A stretch of DNA of 60,990 nucleotides from an uncultured Porphyromonadaceae bacterium (GCA_949285425.1 CASEAJ010000060.1:1-60990); one strand, 5' to 3'; counted from the first letter of the stretch, positions 1-9,870 are shown. Made by a program: numbers and translations. Notes: a model not told the origin generated them from the sequence alone.

Positions 1-56
1 ACGCCTGAGTATATGCATCATCAGAAGCAGATTAGAATTAAAAGCTATAAAAAGAA

Positions 57-88
57 ACAGTTCAGCAAGGCTAGCCTTGCTGAACTGT
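57..88. terminator. Perfect 32-bp palindrome, likely bidirectional terminator
   Basis: Arms 57-72 and 73-88 are exact reverse complements (16 bp each), so transcripts of either strand can fold a strong hairpin. A-rich sequence lies to the left and T-rich sequence to the right. The right arm also carries the TTG of the predicted yeiH-type gene promoter, so the site may separate or tune two transcription units. The upstream gene is outside the window. Confidence 0.6.
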
Positions 89-107
89 GATAAATAATTT
101 ATTTTTG
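77..107 (+). promoter_or_regulatory. Predicted Bacteroidetes promoter of the YeiH-family gene
   Basis: TTG at 77-79, a 20-nt spacer, then TATTTTTG at 100-107. This fits the Bacteroides sigma factor consensus (-33 TTTG, -7 TAnnTTTG). A start near 114 would give a leader of about 100 nt, which contains a small AATAAC/GTTATT inverted repeat. Confidence 0.6.
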
Positions 108-214
108 TCCAATAACTGTAACGGTTATTTAGGACTAGTCAGTAACCAAAGAAAGGGTTGCGGATGCTGCCGTTGCCGGTCATCTGTCTCCCGCTGATAA
201 AAGAACGTTTGTAA

Positions 215-1453
215 ATGAAAAAGTGGTTGAAGCAGTTTGCAACTGAAGACTGGATTATTGTTTTTGCGGGAGCGGTGATGCTGGCTCTTGCCGTGATTTT
301 TCCGGATGTGATGCCTGAAATGCCCAAAAGTTTGCGGAGCGGACACGATTGGCTTTCGGCCGGATATATGTTTTTGTTTGTGTTGGTGCTGACGTATGCC
401 ACTTCGGCACTTCTGAAAAGGCCTTTGAAGTGGATATTGCCTTCGCTGGCGGTGATTTTTTCGTTGACATTGGCGGCCCAGCTCATAGCGTCGATTCCGG
501 TGGTGAAGGAGTATGGTTTTGAATCGGTGTTCTTTGCGGTGATTCTCGGGCTGCTGGTGAGCAATGTGTTCAAGGTGCCCCGCTGGCTGGGCAGTGCCGT
601 GCAGAGTGAGTTCTATATAAAAATAGGTATCATTTGTCTGGGGTCCACCATACTTTTCGGCGATGTAATGAAGTCGGGGGCATACGGTCTTGCCCAGTCG
701 CTTGTCGTGGTGTTTACGGTGTGGTATTTTGCCTTCTGGCTTGGGCGACGCATGAAGATAGATCCCGAAATGGGTACAATGGTGTCGAGCGCCGTATCCA
801 TTTGTGGAGTCTCGGCGGCAATAGCCACATGTGGGGTCATAAAGGGCGACAACCGGAAGTTGTCGTATGTCATATCCCTGGTGCTTATCATTGCGATTCC
901 TATGATGTATCTGTTGCCTTGGCTGGCCAATGTGATGGGATTGAGTGAGGAAGTGGCCGGAGCTTGGCTGGGAGGGACCATTGACACGACCGGGGCGGTG
1001 GCGGCTTCGGGGACGCTGGTCGGTGAAACGGCCGCCAAGACGGCCGTGATTGTGAAATCATCGCAGAATGTTCTGCTGGGTGTTGCGGCATTCATCATTT
1101 CGCTGATGTGGACGTATCAGGGAAAAGGAGGGGTGGAAAAGCCTACGGCCGGCGTGATATGGGACCGTTTCCCGAAATTTGTCGTCGGGTTCATACTGGC
1201 ATCGCTTGTGTTCAGTTTCTGCATGGATGCTGACCTGGCCAAGCAGGCAGGGGCGGTGACCAAGGGATTTCAGAACACCTTGTTCAGTGTGGCGTTTGTC
1301 TGCATAGGTCTGGAGACAAGGTTCAGTGAAATATTCAGCAAGGAAAACCGGGTGCCGTTGAAGGTGTTTCTGGTGGCGCAGGGTTTCAACATTGTGGTGA
1401 CGCTGCTGGTTGCCTGGCTCATGTTCGGGGTGGTGAAACCGTTGCTGGGATAA
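215..1453 (+). CDS. YeiH/UPF0324 family inner membrane protein (putative sulfate exporter family)
   Basis: The 412-residue protein has about ten hydrophobic segments. It carries two signatures of the Cons_hypoth698 (UPF0324, YeiH) family: SICGVSAAIA near residue 195 and GGTIDTTGAVAASG near residue 253. Length and layout match the family. Members are predicted exporters in the inner membrane; some annotations suggest sulfate, but the substrate is not firmly established. The ATG at 215 follows an A-rich stretch, and the gene has its own predicted promoter (77-107) and terminator (1498-1530), so it looks monocistronic and separate from the division cluster. The family call is firm, the substrate is not. 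Confidence 0.85.
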   Translation: MKKWLKQFATEDWIIVFAGAVMLALAVIFPDVMPEMPKSLRSGHDWLSAGYMFLFVLVLTYATSALLKRPLKWILPSLAVIFSLTLAAQLIASIPVVKEYGFESVFFAVILGLLVSNVFKVPRWLGSAVQSEFYIKIGIICLGSTILFGDVMKSGAYGLAQSLVVVFTVWYFAFWLGRRMKIDPEMGTMVSSAVSICGVSAAIATCGVIKGDNRKLSYVISLVLIIAIPMMYLLPWLANVMGLSEEVAGAWLGGTIDTTGAVAASGTLVGETAAKTAVIVKSSQNVLLGVAAFIISLMWTYQGKGGVEKPTAGVIWDRFPKFVVGFILASLVFSFCMDADLAKQAGAVTKGFQNTLFSVAFVCIGLETRFSEIFSKENRVPLKVFLVAQGFNIVVTLLVAWLMFGVVKPLLG

Positions 1454-1497
1454 CGGTCGGGCCGTGGTGTAGCCCGGAGTCGTATTGCATTTTATGA

Positions 1498-1530
1498 GGA
1501 TGTGCCGTTTCTTCGGTGCATCCTTTTTTT
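1498..1530 (+). terminator. Intrinsic terminator of the YeiH-family gene
   Basis: GGATGTGCCG (1498-1507) pairs with CGGTGCATCC (1514-1523) through eight Watson-Crick and two G-U pairs, with a TTTCTT loop. Seven T follow. Confidence 0.75.
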
Positions 1531-1720
1531 CTTTCGGGTAGCGATAAAATCATGTTTCCCCACCCGGCAGGGTGTGTTTTCTTGGGTGCGGAAAATAGAG
1601 GCTTGTGTTTTAACGTTTTGCTGAATGAACGGATATGGGTGAAATCTTACTCTTTGGTGACAAAGCAGGAAATATTATTTATCTGTAAATAAATACGTTA
1701 GGTTGTTGATAAGTTTTTGG

Positions 1721-1735
1721 TGGGGAAAAGTGGTG
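1721..1735 (+). promoter_or_regulatory. Candidate MraZ operator (TGGGN-type repeats)
   Basis: TGGGG at 1721 and TGGTG at 1731 are spaced 10 bp apart, with a weaker TGAAG at 1741. E. coli MraZ binds direct TGGGN repeats separated by 5 nt in front of its own dcw operon. Position and period fit, but only the first repeat is a full match. Confidence 0.4.
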
Positions 1736-1738
1736 AAT

Positions 1739-1768
1739 TTTGAAGATTATTTTATACTTTTACGCTTG
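1739..1768 (+). promoter_or_regulatory. Candidate promoter of the dcw cluster
   Basis: TTTG at 1739-1742, an 18-nt spacer and TACGCTTG at 1761-1768, one mismatch from TAnnTTTG. The spacer is a little short. The site directly follows the candidate MraZ repeats and lies about 20 nt before the mraZ ATG. Confidence 0.4.
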
Positions 1769-1788
1769 CAAAATTGTATCCTGTTTGT

Positions 1789-2253
1789 ATGTCTACATTT
1801 ATCGGAAAATATGAGGCGAAAGCGGATGTGAAGGGGCGTGTATTCGTGCCAGCAGCATACCGTAAACTGCTTTCGGGCGATGACCGGGAGCGGCTCGTGG
1901 TGCGGAAAGATGTAGACCATGATTGCCTGATTTTTTATCCGGAGCGTGTATGGGAACAGAAACTGGGTCTGTTGCGTGCGGGTCTGAATGAATGGGATGC
2001 GGCCGACCAAATGCTGTTGCTGGCTTTTGCCGAGGAGGCGGAGTGGCTTGAGTTTGATTCGCAGGGTCGTGTGCTGCTGTCGAAGGAGAACCGTCAGGCA
2101 ATTGCGCTTGAGGGAAGTGAGGTGCTTTTCATTGGTATGTTTGACCGGTTTGCGTTGTGGAGCAAGGCACGTTACGAGCAGGTGAAACTTTCCCGCGAGG
2201 ATGTTTCGGAACGTTTGAAAGAAATCAGCGAAAAACTGCGGAGCGGTCGTTGA
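1789..2253 (+). CDS. mraZ: MraZ, transcriptional regulator of the division/cell wall cluster
   Basis: The 154-residue protein has the duplicated AbrB-like (SpoVT-AbrB) fold of MraZ: N-terminal half around residues 5-50 with KGRVFVPAAYRK, and a second half around 75-125 with DSQGRVLL. MraZ forms ring oligomers and represses dcw transcription in E. coli; autoregulation here is inferred. The ATG at 1789 begins MSTFIGKYEAK, the expected start of the family; an in-frame TTG at 1774 would only add five unconserved residues. It is the first gene of a 13-gene collinear cluster, and rsmH starts 57 bp downstream. Confidence 0.93.
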   Translation: MSTFIGKYEAKADVKGRVFVPAAYRKLLSGDDRERLVVRKDVDHDCLIFYPERVWEQKLGLLRAGLNEWDAADQMLLLAFAEEAEWLEFDSQGRVLLSKENRQAIALEGSEVLFIGMFDRFALWSKARYEQVKLSREDVSERLKEISEKLRSGR

Positions 2254-2310
2254 TGCCGCAGGGAATGTTGTCAAAAAAAGGATGGAACGATAGTAGAAAG
2301 TAAATATTGT

Positions 2311-3213
2311 ATGGAATATCATATACCGGCATTGTTGGATGAAACGTTGGAAGGCTTGGCCATTAAGCCGGAAGGGACGTATGTGGATGTGACCTTCGGT
2401 GGAGGTGGACATTCGAAGGCGATATTGTCCCGTCTGGGGAAAAACGGTCGTCTGATAGCTTTCGACCAGGACGAGGATGTGCTGGCCAATGTGCCGGACG
2501 ATGCGCGCTTTACATTCGTGAGAAGCAATTTCAGATACCTCAAGAATTTTTTGCGCTATCACGGAGTAGAGCAGGTGGATGGCATTCTGGCCGATTTGGG
2601 GGTGTCATCGCATCATTTCGATGAGGCGGAAAGGGGGTTCTCCTTCCGTTTCGATGGAGAACTGGATATGCGCATGAACAAACGTGCTGCGTTGACAGCG
2701 GCTGAGGTGCTGAATACGTATCCGGCCGAGCGGTTGGCGGATATATTTTACATGTACGGCGAGTTGAAAAATGCGCGACGGATAGCGGCGACGGTGGTGC
2801 AGGCACGTGAAAGCGAACCTTTTGCCCGTATAGCTCCGTTTGTGGAAGTGATGAAACCGTTTTGTGGCAAGGACAAGGAAAAAAAGGACCTGGCCCGGGT
2901 GTTTCAGGCTTTGCGCATTGAAGTGAACCATGAACTGGATGTGCTGAAGTCGCTTTTGGAACAAAGCGTGGCGGTACTGAAGCCGGGCGGACGTCTGGCG
3001 GTGCTGACCTATCATTCGCTGGAAGACCGGCTGGTGAAAAACTTCATGCGTAGCGGTAACATGGAGGGACGCCTGGAAAAGGATTTTTATGGAAACGTGC
3101 AGGCTCCGCTGAAAGTGGTGAACAACAAGGTGATTGTGGCAACAGAAGAAGAAGTGGAACGTAATCCGCGTGCGCGCAGTGCCAAATTGCGTGTGGCGGA
3201 AAAAGTGGACTGA
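2311..3213 (+). CDS. rsmH: RsmH, 16S rRNA (cytosine1402-N4) methyltransferase
   Basis: The 300-residue protein has the SAM-binding loop FGGGGHS at 29-35, the DLGVSS motif near 100 and LTYHSLEDR near the C-terminus, all typical of RsmH (MraW). It transfers the N4-methyl group to C1402 of 16S rRNA in the decoding centre. It lies second in the dcw cluster as in most bacteria, and the next gene, ftsL, starts 2 bp after its stop, implying coupled translation. The length is standard. Confidence 0.96.
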   Translation: MEYHIPALLDETLEGLAIKPEGTYVDVTFGGGGHSKAILSRLGKNGRLIAFDQDEDVLANVPDDARFTFVRSNFRYLKNFLRYHGVEQVDGILADLGVSSHHFDEAERGFSFRFDGELDMRMNKRAALTAAEVLNTYPAERLADIFYMYGELKNARRIAATVVQARESEPFARIAPFVEVMKPFCGKDKEKKDLARVFQALRIEVNHELDVLKSLLEQSVAVLKPGGRLAVLTYHSLEDRLVKNFMRSGNMEGRLEKDFYGNVQAPLKVVNNKVIVATEEEVERNPRARSAKLRVAEKVD

Positions 3214-3215
3214 CT

Positions 3216-3527
3216 ATGAAGCATTTTTCGGTTAAGGACATATTGGGCGGAGACATACTGACGAGTGATTTCATTCGCAAGCAGTATCCGTTGCTCATCA
3301 TGATAGCGATATTGCTGTTCGGTTACATAGGAAACCGCTATCATTGTGAAATTCAGATGAAGGAGGAAATACGTTTGCGCAAGGAACTGAAGGAACTGAA
3401 GTATGAGTCGTTGGGCATCTCGGCGGAACTGATGCAGATAAGCCGGCGTTCGAATGTGTTGCGGATGGTGAACGAAAAGGGGCTTGACTTGGAGGAATCG
3501 GCCGACTTGCCGGTAAAGATAGATTAA
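3216..3527 (+). CDS. ftsL: FtsL-like divisome protein
   Basis: This 103-residue bitopic protein has a cytoplasmic N-terminus of about 25 residues, one membrane segment (about 26-45) and a charged periplasmic helix (about 46-85) rich in K/E/L, suited to a coiled coil with FtsB. Sequence identity in this family is low, so the call rests on topology and on its place between rsmH and ftsI. FtsL links the divisome scaffold to FtsW/FtsI. It is tightly packed between its neighbours (2 bp and 16 bp gaps). Confidence 0.85.
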   Translation: MKHFSVKDILGGDILTSDFIRKQYPLLIMIAILLFGYIGNRYHCEIQMKEEIRLRKELKELKYESLGISAELMQISRRSNVLRMVNEKGLDLEESADLPVKID

Positions 3528-3543
3528 TGACGGTAGCGGGGTT

Positions 3544-5688
3544 ATGGCAGATAAGCGTACAGATATTATATTCCGTTTCGGACTTGTCTATGCGGTGTTC
3601 ATTGTGCTGTTTGCGGCAGTAATAGCCAAAGCGGTGGTGGTGATGACGGTGGAACGCAACAACTGGCTTGCCTTGCATGCGAGAACATCGGGTGAGAAGA
3701 AGGACGTGGTCGAACCTTCGAAAAGGGGAAACATATATGCCTGCGATGGGCGGTTGATGGCCAGTTCGGTGCCAACTTATCGGGTGTACATGGACATGCG
3801 GGTTGAAAATCTGAAGGAGCATCCGGAGGTGTTTTACGGACAAGTCGATTCGTTGTCCCTTTGTCTGGCCCGCTTGTTCAAGGACAAACCTGCTTCGGCT
3901 TACAAGTCGGCTCTGGTGGCGGCATTTAAAAGGGGAAACCGTCGTTTCTCGGTTTATCCGCACCGTATACCTTATTATCAGTGGAAGGAATTGCAGTCGT
4001 TCCCGCTTTACCGTTTGGGACGCTATAAAAGCGGTTTGTTCGGAGAGGAATATGTGCAGCGGGTAAAACCGTTCGGGTCGCTTGCTGCACGCACGGTGGG
4101 TGATGTGTATCCGGACCTGTCGAAGGGCGGAAGCAGTGGGATAGAGTATTCGTACAACAAGGTTCTGACCGGGAAACCGGGTTTGTCGACCATTCAGAAG
4201 GTAGCCAACCGGCGCGAAAGAATTGTTGTGCAGGAGCCGGAGGATGGCATGGATGTGGTTACGACCATAGACATAGACATACAGGATATATCGGAACATG
4301 CCTTGCTCGATGTGTTGGAACGTTATCATGCAAAGTCGGGATATGCGGTTTTCATGGAAGTGAAGACGGGTGAGGTGAAGTCCATTGTCAATATGTATCG
4401 CAGTGCTTCGGGAAGATATTATGAGAAGGAAAACGGTGCCTTGTCGGACATGATGGAACCTGGTTCCACGTTCAAGACCCTGGTGCTGATGGCACTTCTG
4501 GATGAGGGCAAGGTGCGGTTGACCGACACGGTTGATGTGGGGAACGGACGTTTGAAGTATCATCCGCGTGCACCGGAGGTGACCGACCACAATGCAAGGA
4601 AAGGAGGGTATGGCAGAATATCGGTGGCCAACGTGATTCATGGTTCTTCGAATATAGGTATGCACAAGATGGTGTATGATGCTTATGGAGATGATCAGGG
4701 TGCTTTGGTGGACAAATTGCATTCCATGAAAGTGGGGGTGCCCATGAACCTGGAAATACAGGGTGCGGCCAAACCCATGATAAAGCATCCGGAAAAGAAC
4801 AAGGACTGGTCGACGGTTACTTCGCTTTCTGCTTTGTCGAGAGGATACGAGATTATCATGCCGCCTATATATACTTTGGCCTACTATAATGCAATAGCCA
4901 ATGATGGCAAACTGATCCGGCCGTTTTTTGTCAAATCGGTCAACAAGGATGGAATGGTGGTAAAGACATACAAGACGGAAACCATAAACAGTTCCATATG
5001 CAAGTCGTCGACACTGAAGCAGTTGCGCCAGGTCTTGCTGGATGTAGTGGAGGGAGAGATGGGCACGGCCAGACCCGTGAGGTCGGATTTCATGCATATT
5101 GCAGGTAAGACCGGTACGGCCCGCATGGTTGATGAGACGAACGGACGCTACATGCTGGGACATTACCGGATATCGTTTTGCGGGTATTTTCCGGCCGATA
5201 ATCCGCAATATACGGGTATTGTAGTGGTAAATGACCCGAACGTGCCTTCGGCAGGCATGACCAGCTGTGTTGCATTTAAGAATATTGCCGAACGGATTAT
5301 GGCGCTGAAGTCGGAAATTACTCCCGATGAGTTGGCTGAAGATACGCTTCAAATGAAAAATGTCGAATTGGCACCACATAGTAAAGACGGCAATTACAAA
5401 GCCTTGCAAACGGTTATGCGGGGTGTGCATCAGTCCATTTCGGGTGAGTCGGATGAATGGGTAAGAACCGGAGTGGCCGAGGATGAGGTGCGGGTGTCTC
5501 CACTTGAACTGTCGGATGAACTGATACCCGATGTACGTGGAATGGGAGTCAAGGATGCTGTTTTCCTGTTGGAAAAACGGGGGCTGGAAGTGCATATACA
5601 TGGTTACGGAAAGGTAGTCTCTCAGGATGTTTTGCCGGGGACAGCCGTTACCAAAGGAAGAAGAATCAATTTGGTGCTGAGAAATTGA
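3544..5688 (+). CDS. ftsI: FtsI/PBP3-like septal transpeptidase with PASTA domain
   Basis: The 714-residue class B penicillin-binding protein has an N-terminal membrane anchor (about 14-36), a dimerisation domain, and a transpeptidase domain with S308-TFK, SSN (in HGSSNIG) and K522-TGT motifs. A C-terminal PASTA domain occupies about 657-714. It cross-links septal peptidoglycan in the periplasm and acts with FtsW. The C-terminal PASTA is frequent in Bacteroidetes FtsI but absent from E. coli FtsI. The ATG at 3544 lies 16 bp after ftsL. Confidence 0.95.
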   Translation: MADKRTDIIFRFGLVYAVFIVLFAAVIAKAVVVMTVERNNWLALHARTSGEKKDVVEPSKRGNIYACDGRLMASSVPTYRVYMDMRVENLKEHPEVFYGQVDSLSLCLARLFKDKPASAYKSALVAAFKRGNRRFSVYPHRIPYYQWKELQSFPLYRLGRYKSGLFGEEYVQRVKPFGSLAARTVGDVYPDLSKGGSSGIEYSYNKVLTGKPGLSTIQKVANRRERIVVQEPEDGMDVVTTIDIDIQDISEHALLDVLERYHAKSGYAVFMEVKTGEVKSIVNMYRSASGRYYEKENGALSDMMEPGSTFKTLVLMALLDEGKVRLTDTVDVGNGRLKYHPRAPEVTDHNARKGGYGRISVANVIHGSSNIGMHKMVYDAYGDDQGALVDKLHSMKVGVPMNLEIQGAAKPMIKHPEKNKDWSTVTSLSALSRGYEIIMPPIYTLAYYNAIANDGKLIRPFFVKSVNKDGMVVKTYKTETINSSICKSSTLKQLRQVLLDVVEGEMGTARPVRSDFMHIAGKTGTARMVDETNGRYMLGHYRISFCGYFPADNPQYTGIVVVNDPNVPSAGMTSCVAFKNIAERIMALKSEITPDELAEDTLQMKNVELAPHSKDGNYKALQTVMRGVHQSISGESDEWVRTGVAEDEVRVSPLELSDELIPDVRGMGVKDAVFLLEKRGLEVHIHGYGKVVSQDVLPGTAVTKGRRINLVLRN

Positions 5689-5771
5689 CGAAAAAGATAA
5701 AAAAGGAAGGGTAGAAAAAGTATGCAGGTTGTTCATACGTTTTGCGCCCCACGACCTTTAACAGAACAGAT

Positions 5772-7220
5772 ATGGAATTGAACAGATTATTGGAAGATGT
5801 CAAGTGCCTGCAAATAGAAGGAACTGGCACGGTGGATATACGAGGAGTGAAATCCGACTCCAGGCAGATACAGGCGGGTGACTTGTTCGTGGCTACCCGT
5901 GGAACGGTGGTCGATGGACATCAGTTTATAGGCAAAGCCGTAGCATTGGGTGCAGCAGCCGTAGTGTGCGAGAAAATGCCGGCAGAACGGGCACAGGGAG
6001 TGACCTATGTGCGGGTGGCGAACACGGCGGAAAGTCTGGGACATATAGCGTCAGCATGGTACGGCAAACCTTCATCGAAGGTGGTACTGGTGGGGGTGAC
6101 CGGAACCAACGGAAAAACAACCATAGCAACTTTGCTGTACCGGCTTTTCCTTGAGTTGGGCTACAAGGCCGGTTTGCTGTCGACTGTGGTAAACTATGTG
6201 GATGATGAAGCGGTAGAGTCAACTCATACTACTCCCGATGCATTGACCTTGAATGCCTTGTTGGCACGGATGGTGGATGCAGGCTGCCGGTATGTGTTTA
6301 TGGAGGTCAGTTCGCATGCCGTGGATCAGCGGCGTATTGCCGGGCTGGATTTTGATGGAGGAATATTCACCAACCTGACCCGCGACCACATGGACTATCA
6401 TTTGACGTTCGACAATTATCTGAAAGCGAAAAAACGCTTTTTCGATGAGCTGCCGGCCAAGGCTTTCGCGCTGACCAACCTGGACGACAAGAATGGGATG
6501 GTCATGCTGCAGAATACACAGGCCCGCAAATGTACCTACACGCTTCGTGGTATGGGCGATTTTAAAACCAAAATACTGGAAAACGACTTGAACGGAATGC
6601 TGCTTTCCATGAACGGTCGGGAAGTGAACGTGTCTTTTGTAGGTAAATTCAACGCCAGCAATCTGACGGCGGTGTTTGGGGCGGCGGTGGAACTCGGACA
6701 GGATGAACTGGAAACCTTGCGTATCATTAGTGCATTGCATCCGGTGTCCGGCCGTTTTGAAACGCTGTATGCTCCTTCGGGTTATGTGGCGGTGGTTGAC
6801 TATGCACATACGCCCGATGCATTGAACAATGTAATAAGTACCATCCAACAGATGCTGGCTGGGAAGTCCGGACGATTGATTACGGTGGTTGGTTGCGGCG
6901 GAAACCGTGACAAAGGCAAGCGGCCCATGATGGCACGTGAGGCGGTGAACGGAAGTTGGAAAGCGGTGTTCACTTCGGACAATCCACGAAACGAGGATCC
7001 GCAAAGCATCCTGGATGATATGACCGCTGGCTTGGACACCGACCAGCGTAAAAATGTGCTGGTGATATCCAACCGGAGGGAAGCCATCCGCACGGCCTGT
7101 TCCTTGGCCCAACCGGGCGATGTGGTGTTGGTTGCCGGAAAGGGACATGAGAATTATCAGATTATAGGAGATGTGAAACATCATTTTGATGACAAGGAAG
7201 AAATAAAGAACTGTTTTTAG
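5772..7220 (+). CDS. murE: MurE, UDP-MurNAc-tripeptide synthetase (meso-DAP adding)
   Basis: The 482-residue Mur ligase has the ATP-binding loop [10 protein letters not shown] near 107-117 and the specificity motif D403-NPR, which selects meso-diaminopimelate rather than lysine. It adds the third amino acid of the stem peptide in the cytoplasm. The ATG at 5772 gives the normal N-terminus [10 protein letters not shown]; an upstream in-frame TTG at 5742 adds ten residues of no family likeness. mraY starts 1 bp after the stop. Confidence 0.95.
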   Translation: MELNRLLEDVKCLQIEGTGTVDIRGVKSDSRQIQAGDLFVATRGTVVDGHQFIGKAVALGAAAVVCEKMPAERAQGVTYVRVANTAESLGHIASAWYGKPSSKVVLVGVTGTNGKTTIATLLYRLFLELGYKAGLLSTVVNYVDDEAVESTHTTPDALTLNALLARMVDAGCRYVFMEVSSHAVDQRRIAGLDFDGGIFTNLTRDHMDYHLTFDNYLKAKKRFFDELPAKAFALTNLDDKNGMVMLQNTQARKCTYTLRGMGDFKTKILENDLNGMLLSMNGREVNVSFVGKFNASNLTAVFGAAVELGQDELETLRIISALHPVSGRFETLYAPSGYVAVVDYAHTPDALNNVISTIQQMLAGKSGRLITVVGCGGNRDKGKRPMMAREAVNGSWKAVFTSDNPRNEDPQSILDDMTAGLDTDQRKNVLVISNRREAIRTACSLAQPGDVVLVAGKGHENYQIIGDVKHHFDDKEEIKNCF

Positions 7221-7221
7221 T

Positions 7222-8487
7222 ATGTTGTACCATTTGTTTCATTATTTGGATGCGGCCTTTGATGTGCCGGGAGCGGGAATGTTCAATTTTATCTCGTTTC
7301 GTACGGGGCTGGCGTTTATCACTGCATTGCTCATTGCAACCATTTTCGGCAAGAAAATCATTCGTTTTTTGCAACAGAAGCAAATTGGCGAGACGATACG
7401 CGATTTGGATCTGGAAGGTCAGCTGAGCAAGAAGGGTACGCCTACAATGGGAGGAGTTATCATAATTCTGTCTATTCTGGTTCCGACCTTGCTTTTTGCC
7501 AATCTGACCAATGTCTACATTGTGCTGATGCTGATTGCTACGGTGTGGATGGGTGCTATCGGTTTTCTGGACGATTATATCAAGGTGTTCCGGAAAAACA
7601 AGGATGGTTTGAACGGACGCTTCAAGATAATAGGGCAGGTTGGTCTTGGACTTATAGTGGGACTGACCATGTGGCTAAGTCCTGAAGTCGTGATTAGGGA
7701 AAACGTGGAAATAAAGAACGATGAGAACCGTGTGGAGAATGTGGTTTATTCCCGCCAGGATGTGAAGTCTACGAAGTCGACCATCCCGTTTTTCAAGAAC
7801 AACAACATGGATTATGCCGGAGCCTTCCGTTGGTTGGGTGATAAGGCCCAGACGTATGGCTGGATATTTTTTGTGCTGGTGACCATCTTTATTGTGACAG
7901 CCGTGTCCAATGGGGCCAATTTGACCGATGGACTGGATGGACTGGCCACCGGTTCATCAGCCATTATGGGAGTTACACTCGGCATTTTGGCTTATTTGTC
8001 GGGGCATGTGCAGTATGCGGGTTATCTCAACATTATGTACATACCCGGTGCCGGTGAACTGCTGGTGTTTGCCGGAGCTTTTATTGGTGCCACCATTGGT
8101 TTTCTGTGGTACAATTCCTTTCCGGCTCAGGTGTTCATGGGTGATACGGGCAGTCTGATGCTGGGAGGTGTGATAGCCGTGTTTGCCGTGGCTATCCGCA
8201 AGGAATTGCTGATACCTATCCTGTGCGGAGTGTTCCTGGTGGAAAACCTGTCTGTCATTTTGCAGGTATCCTATTTTAAACTTACCAAACGACGCTACGG
8301 TGAAGGCAGGCGCATGTTTAAAATGGCCCCTTTGCATCATCACTACCAAAAGCCGGGTAACGGAAGCATTCAGGCTTTGATACAGAAACCGATTCTGCCC
8401 ATTCCCGAATCGAAAATTGTGGTCCGTTTCTGGATTGTGGGTATGATACTGGCTGCGGTAACGATTATAACGTTGAAGATACGATAA
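7222..8487 (+). CDS. mraY: MraY, phospho-MurNAc-pentapeptide transferase
   Basis: The 421-residue polytopic enzyme couples UDP-MurNAc-pentapeptide to undecaprenyl phosphate to make lipid I. Visible motifs are the Asp pair in GFLDDYIK near 117, [10 protein letters not shown] near 236 and the HHH-type cytoplasmic loop ([12 protein letters not shown]) near 372. It is longer than E. coli MraY (360) because of a charged insert around 150-200, which is usual in Bacteroidetes. It sits between murE and murD. Confidence 0.95.
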   Translation: MLYHLFHYLDAAFDVPGAGMFNFISFRTGLAFITALLIATIFGKKIIRFLQQKQIGETIRDLDLEGQLSKKGTPTMGGVIIILSILVPTLLFANLTNVYIVLMLIATVWMGAIGFLDDYIKVFRKNKDGLNGRFKIIGQVGLGLIVGLTMWLSPEVVIRENVEIKNDENRVENVVYSRQDVKSTKSTIPFFKNNNMDYAGAFRWLGDKAQTYGWIFFVLVTIFIVTAVSNGANLTDGLDGLATGSSAIMGVTLGILAYLSGHVQYAGYLNIMYIPGAGELLVFAGAFIGATIGFLWYNSFPAQVFMGDTGSLMLGGVIAVFAVAIRKELLIPILCGVFLVENLSVILQVSYFKLTKRRYGEGRRMFKMAPLHHHYQKPGNGSIQALIQKPILPIPESKIVVRFWIVGMILAAVTIITLKIR

Positions 8488-8532
8488 AGTGGTCGATGAC
8501 ATTTGCTGAACGCTAAAAAGATAAAAACGGAA

Positions 8533-9867
8533 ATGAAAAGGATTGTTGTGTTAGGAGCAGGAGAAAGCGGCACGGGAGCCGCAGTGTTGGCACAGAAGCA
8601 GGGCTTCGATGTGTTTGTGTCCGACTTGTCCGAAATAAAGCCGGAATATAAGCGTATGCTTGACAGCCATGGCATTTGTTGGGAAGAAAAACAACATACA
8701 GAGGCCGAGGTGTTGAATGCCGATGAGGTGATAAAGAGTCCGGGTATTCCAGATAAGGTTCCAGTCGTCAGAAAACTTCGGGAAAAGGGGGTTCCCGTCA
8801 TTTCCGAGATTGAGTTTGCCGGCCGCTATACGGATGCGAAAATGATTTGCATTACCGGCAGCAACGGCAAGACGACGACGACCATGCTCATATATCACAT
8901 TTTGAAGAATGCAGGGTTGAATGTCGGTTTGGCCGGCAATGTGGGGCAAAGTCTGGCGTTGCAGGTTGCCACCTGTTCGTTCGACTATTATGTTGTTGAG
9001 TTGAGCAGTTTCCAACTCGATGGGATGACGGAGTTCAAGGCAGACATAGCCGTGCTGCTCAATATCACTCCCGACCATTTGGACCGCTATGACTATAAAT
9101 TTCAGAACTATATTGATTCAAAATTCCGTATCATACAGAACCAGACGGAAAAGGATGCATTCATCTATTGGGAAAACGACCCGGTAATCAAGGCGGAACT
9201 TGCCAAGCGCGATATCCGTTCCACCTTGTATCCGTTTGCACTTGAGCGGGGAGAAAAAACAAGGGCCTTTGTCGAAAAGGAACAGCTTGTTATGCAGGTG
9301 TTGAATTCGGTGCTTCGTATGCCCGTTTCCGAACTGGCTTTGGAGGGTACACATAATACATATAATTCTATGGCTTCAGGTTTGGCGGCATCTGTTTTGG
9401 ATGTGAAAAAAGAAGTAATCCGAGAATCGTTGAAAGGCTTTCATCCGGTAGAACACAGGCTTGAATACGTGGCGACTGTGCGCAACGTGCGCTATGTGAA
9501 CGATTCCAAGGCAACGAATGTAAATTCGTGCTGGTATGCTCTGAGCAGTATGAAGACTCCGACCGTGCTTATTTTGGGAGGAATTGACAAAGGTAATGAC
9601 TACGCGGAAATAGAGGAACTGGTACATGAGAAAGTCCGTGCACTGATTTTTATGGGCAAGGACAACAGCCTGCTTCACCGTTTCTTCGACAAAAAGGGCA
9701 AGCAGATAGTGGATGTGGACTCCATGGAAGCGGCTGTGCAGGCAGCCTACGAATTGGCACTTGAAGGCGACACCGTGTTGCTTTCACCCTGTTGTGCCAG
9801 CTTTGACCTGTTCAAAAGCTACGAAGACCGTGGACGTCAGTTCAAGGAATGCGTGAAAAGACTGTAG
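8533..9867 (+). CDS. murD: MurD, UDP-MurNAc-L-alanine:D-glutamate ligase
   Basis: The 444-residue Mur ligase has an N-terminal Rossmann motif (VLGAGESGTG), an ATP loop GSNGKTTTT near 109-117, and the C-terminal HRLE and DSKATN motifs. It adds D-glutamate to UDP-MurNAc-L-Ala in the cytoplasm. The ATG at 8533 (MKRIVVLG) is chosen over an upstream TTG at 8503 because the conserved N-terminus begins there. ftsW follows after 3 bp. Confidence 0.95.
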   Translation: MKRIVVLGAGESGTGAAVLAQKQGFDVFVSDLSEIKPEYKRMLDSHGICWEEKQHTEAEVLNADEVIKSPGIPDKVPVVRKLREKGVPVISEIEFAGRYTDAKMICITGSNGKTTTTMLIYHILKNAGLNVGLAGNVGQSLALQVATCSFDYYVVELSSFQLDGMTEFKADIAVLLNITPDHLDRYDYKFQNYIDSKFRIIQNQTEKDAFIYWENDPVIKAELAKRDIRSTLYPFALERGEKTRAFVEKEQLVMQVLNSVLRMPVSELALEGTHNTYNSMASGLAASVLDVKKEVIRESLKGFHPVEHRLEYVATVRNVRYVNDSKATNVNSCWYALSSMKTPTVLILGGIDKGNDYAEIEELVHEKVRALIFMGKDNSLLHRFFDKKGKQIVDVDSMEAAVQAAYELALEGDTVLLSPCCASFDLFKSYEDRGRQFKECVKRL

Positions 9868-9870
9868 GGC

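Larger units (their letters stand above)
1454..1788. other. Gene-free gap between the YeiH-family gene and mraZ
   Basis: The 335-bp gap contains the terminator at 1498-1530, a candidate MraZ operator at 1721-1735 and a candidate mraZ promoter at 1739-1768. Between 1531 and 1710 I see only a short CCACCC/GGGTGTG hairpin and AT-rich sequence. Confidence 0.6.

Noticed and set aside
1..56. A tRNA or other RNA gene at the window start
   Set aside because: No cloverleaf, anticodon arm or CCA-like end can be drawn.
3298..5736. 812-codon open frame on the minus strand over ftsI
   Set aside because: It is the antisense shadow of a clear PBP gene, is rich in His, Arg and Pro, and resembles no family.
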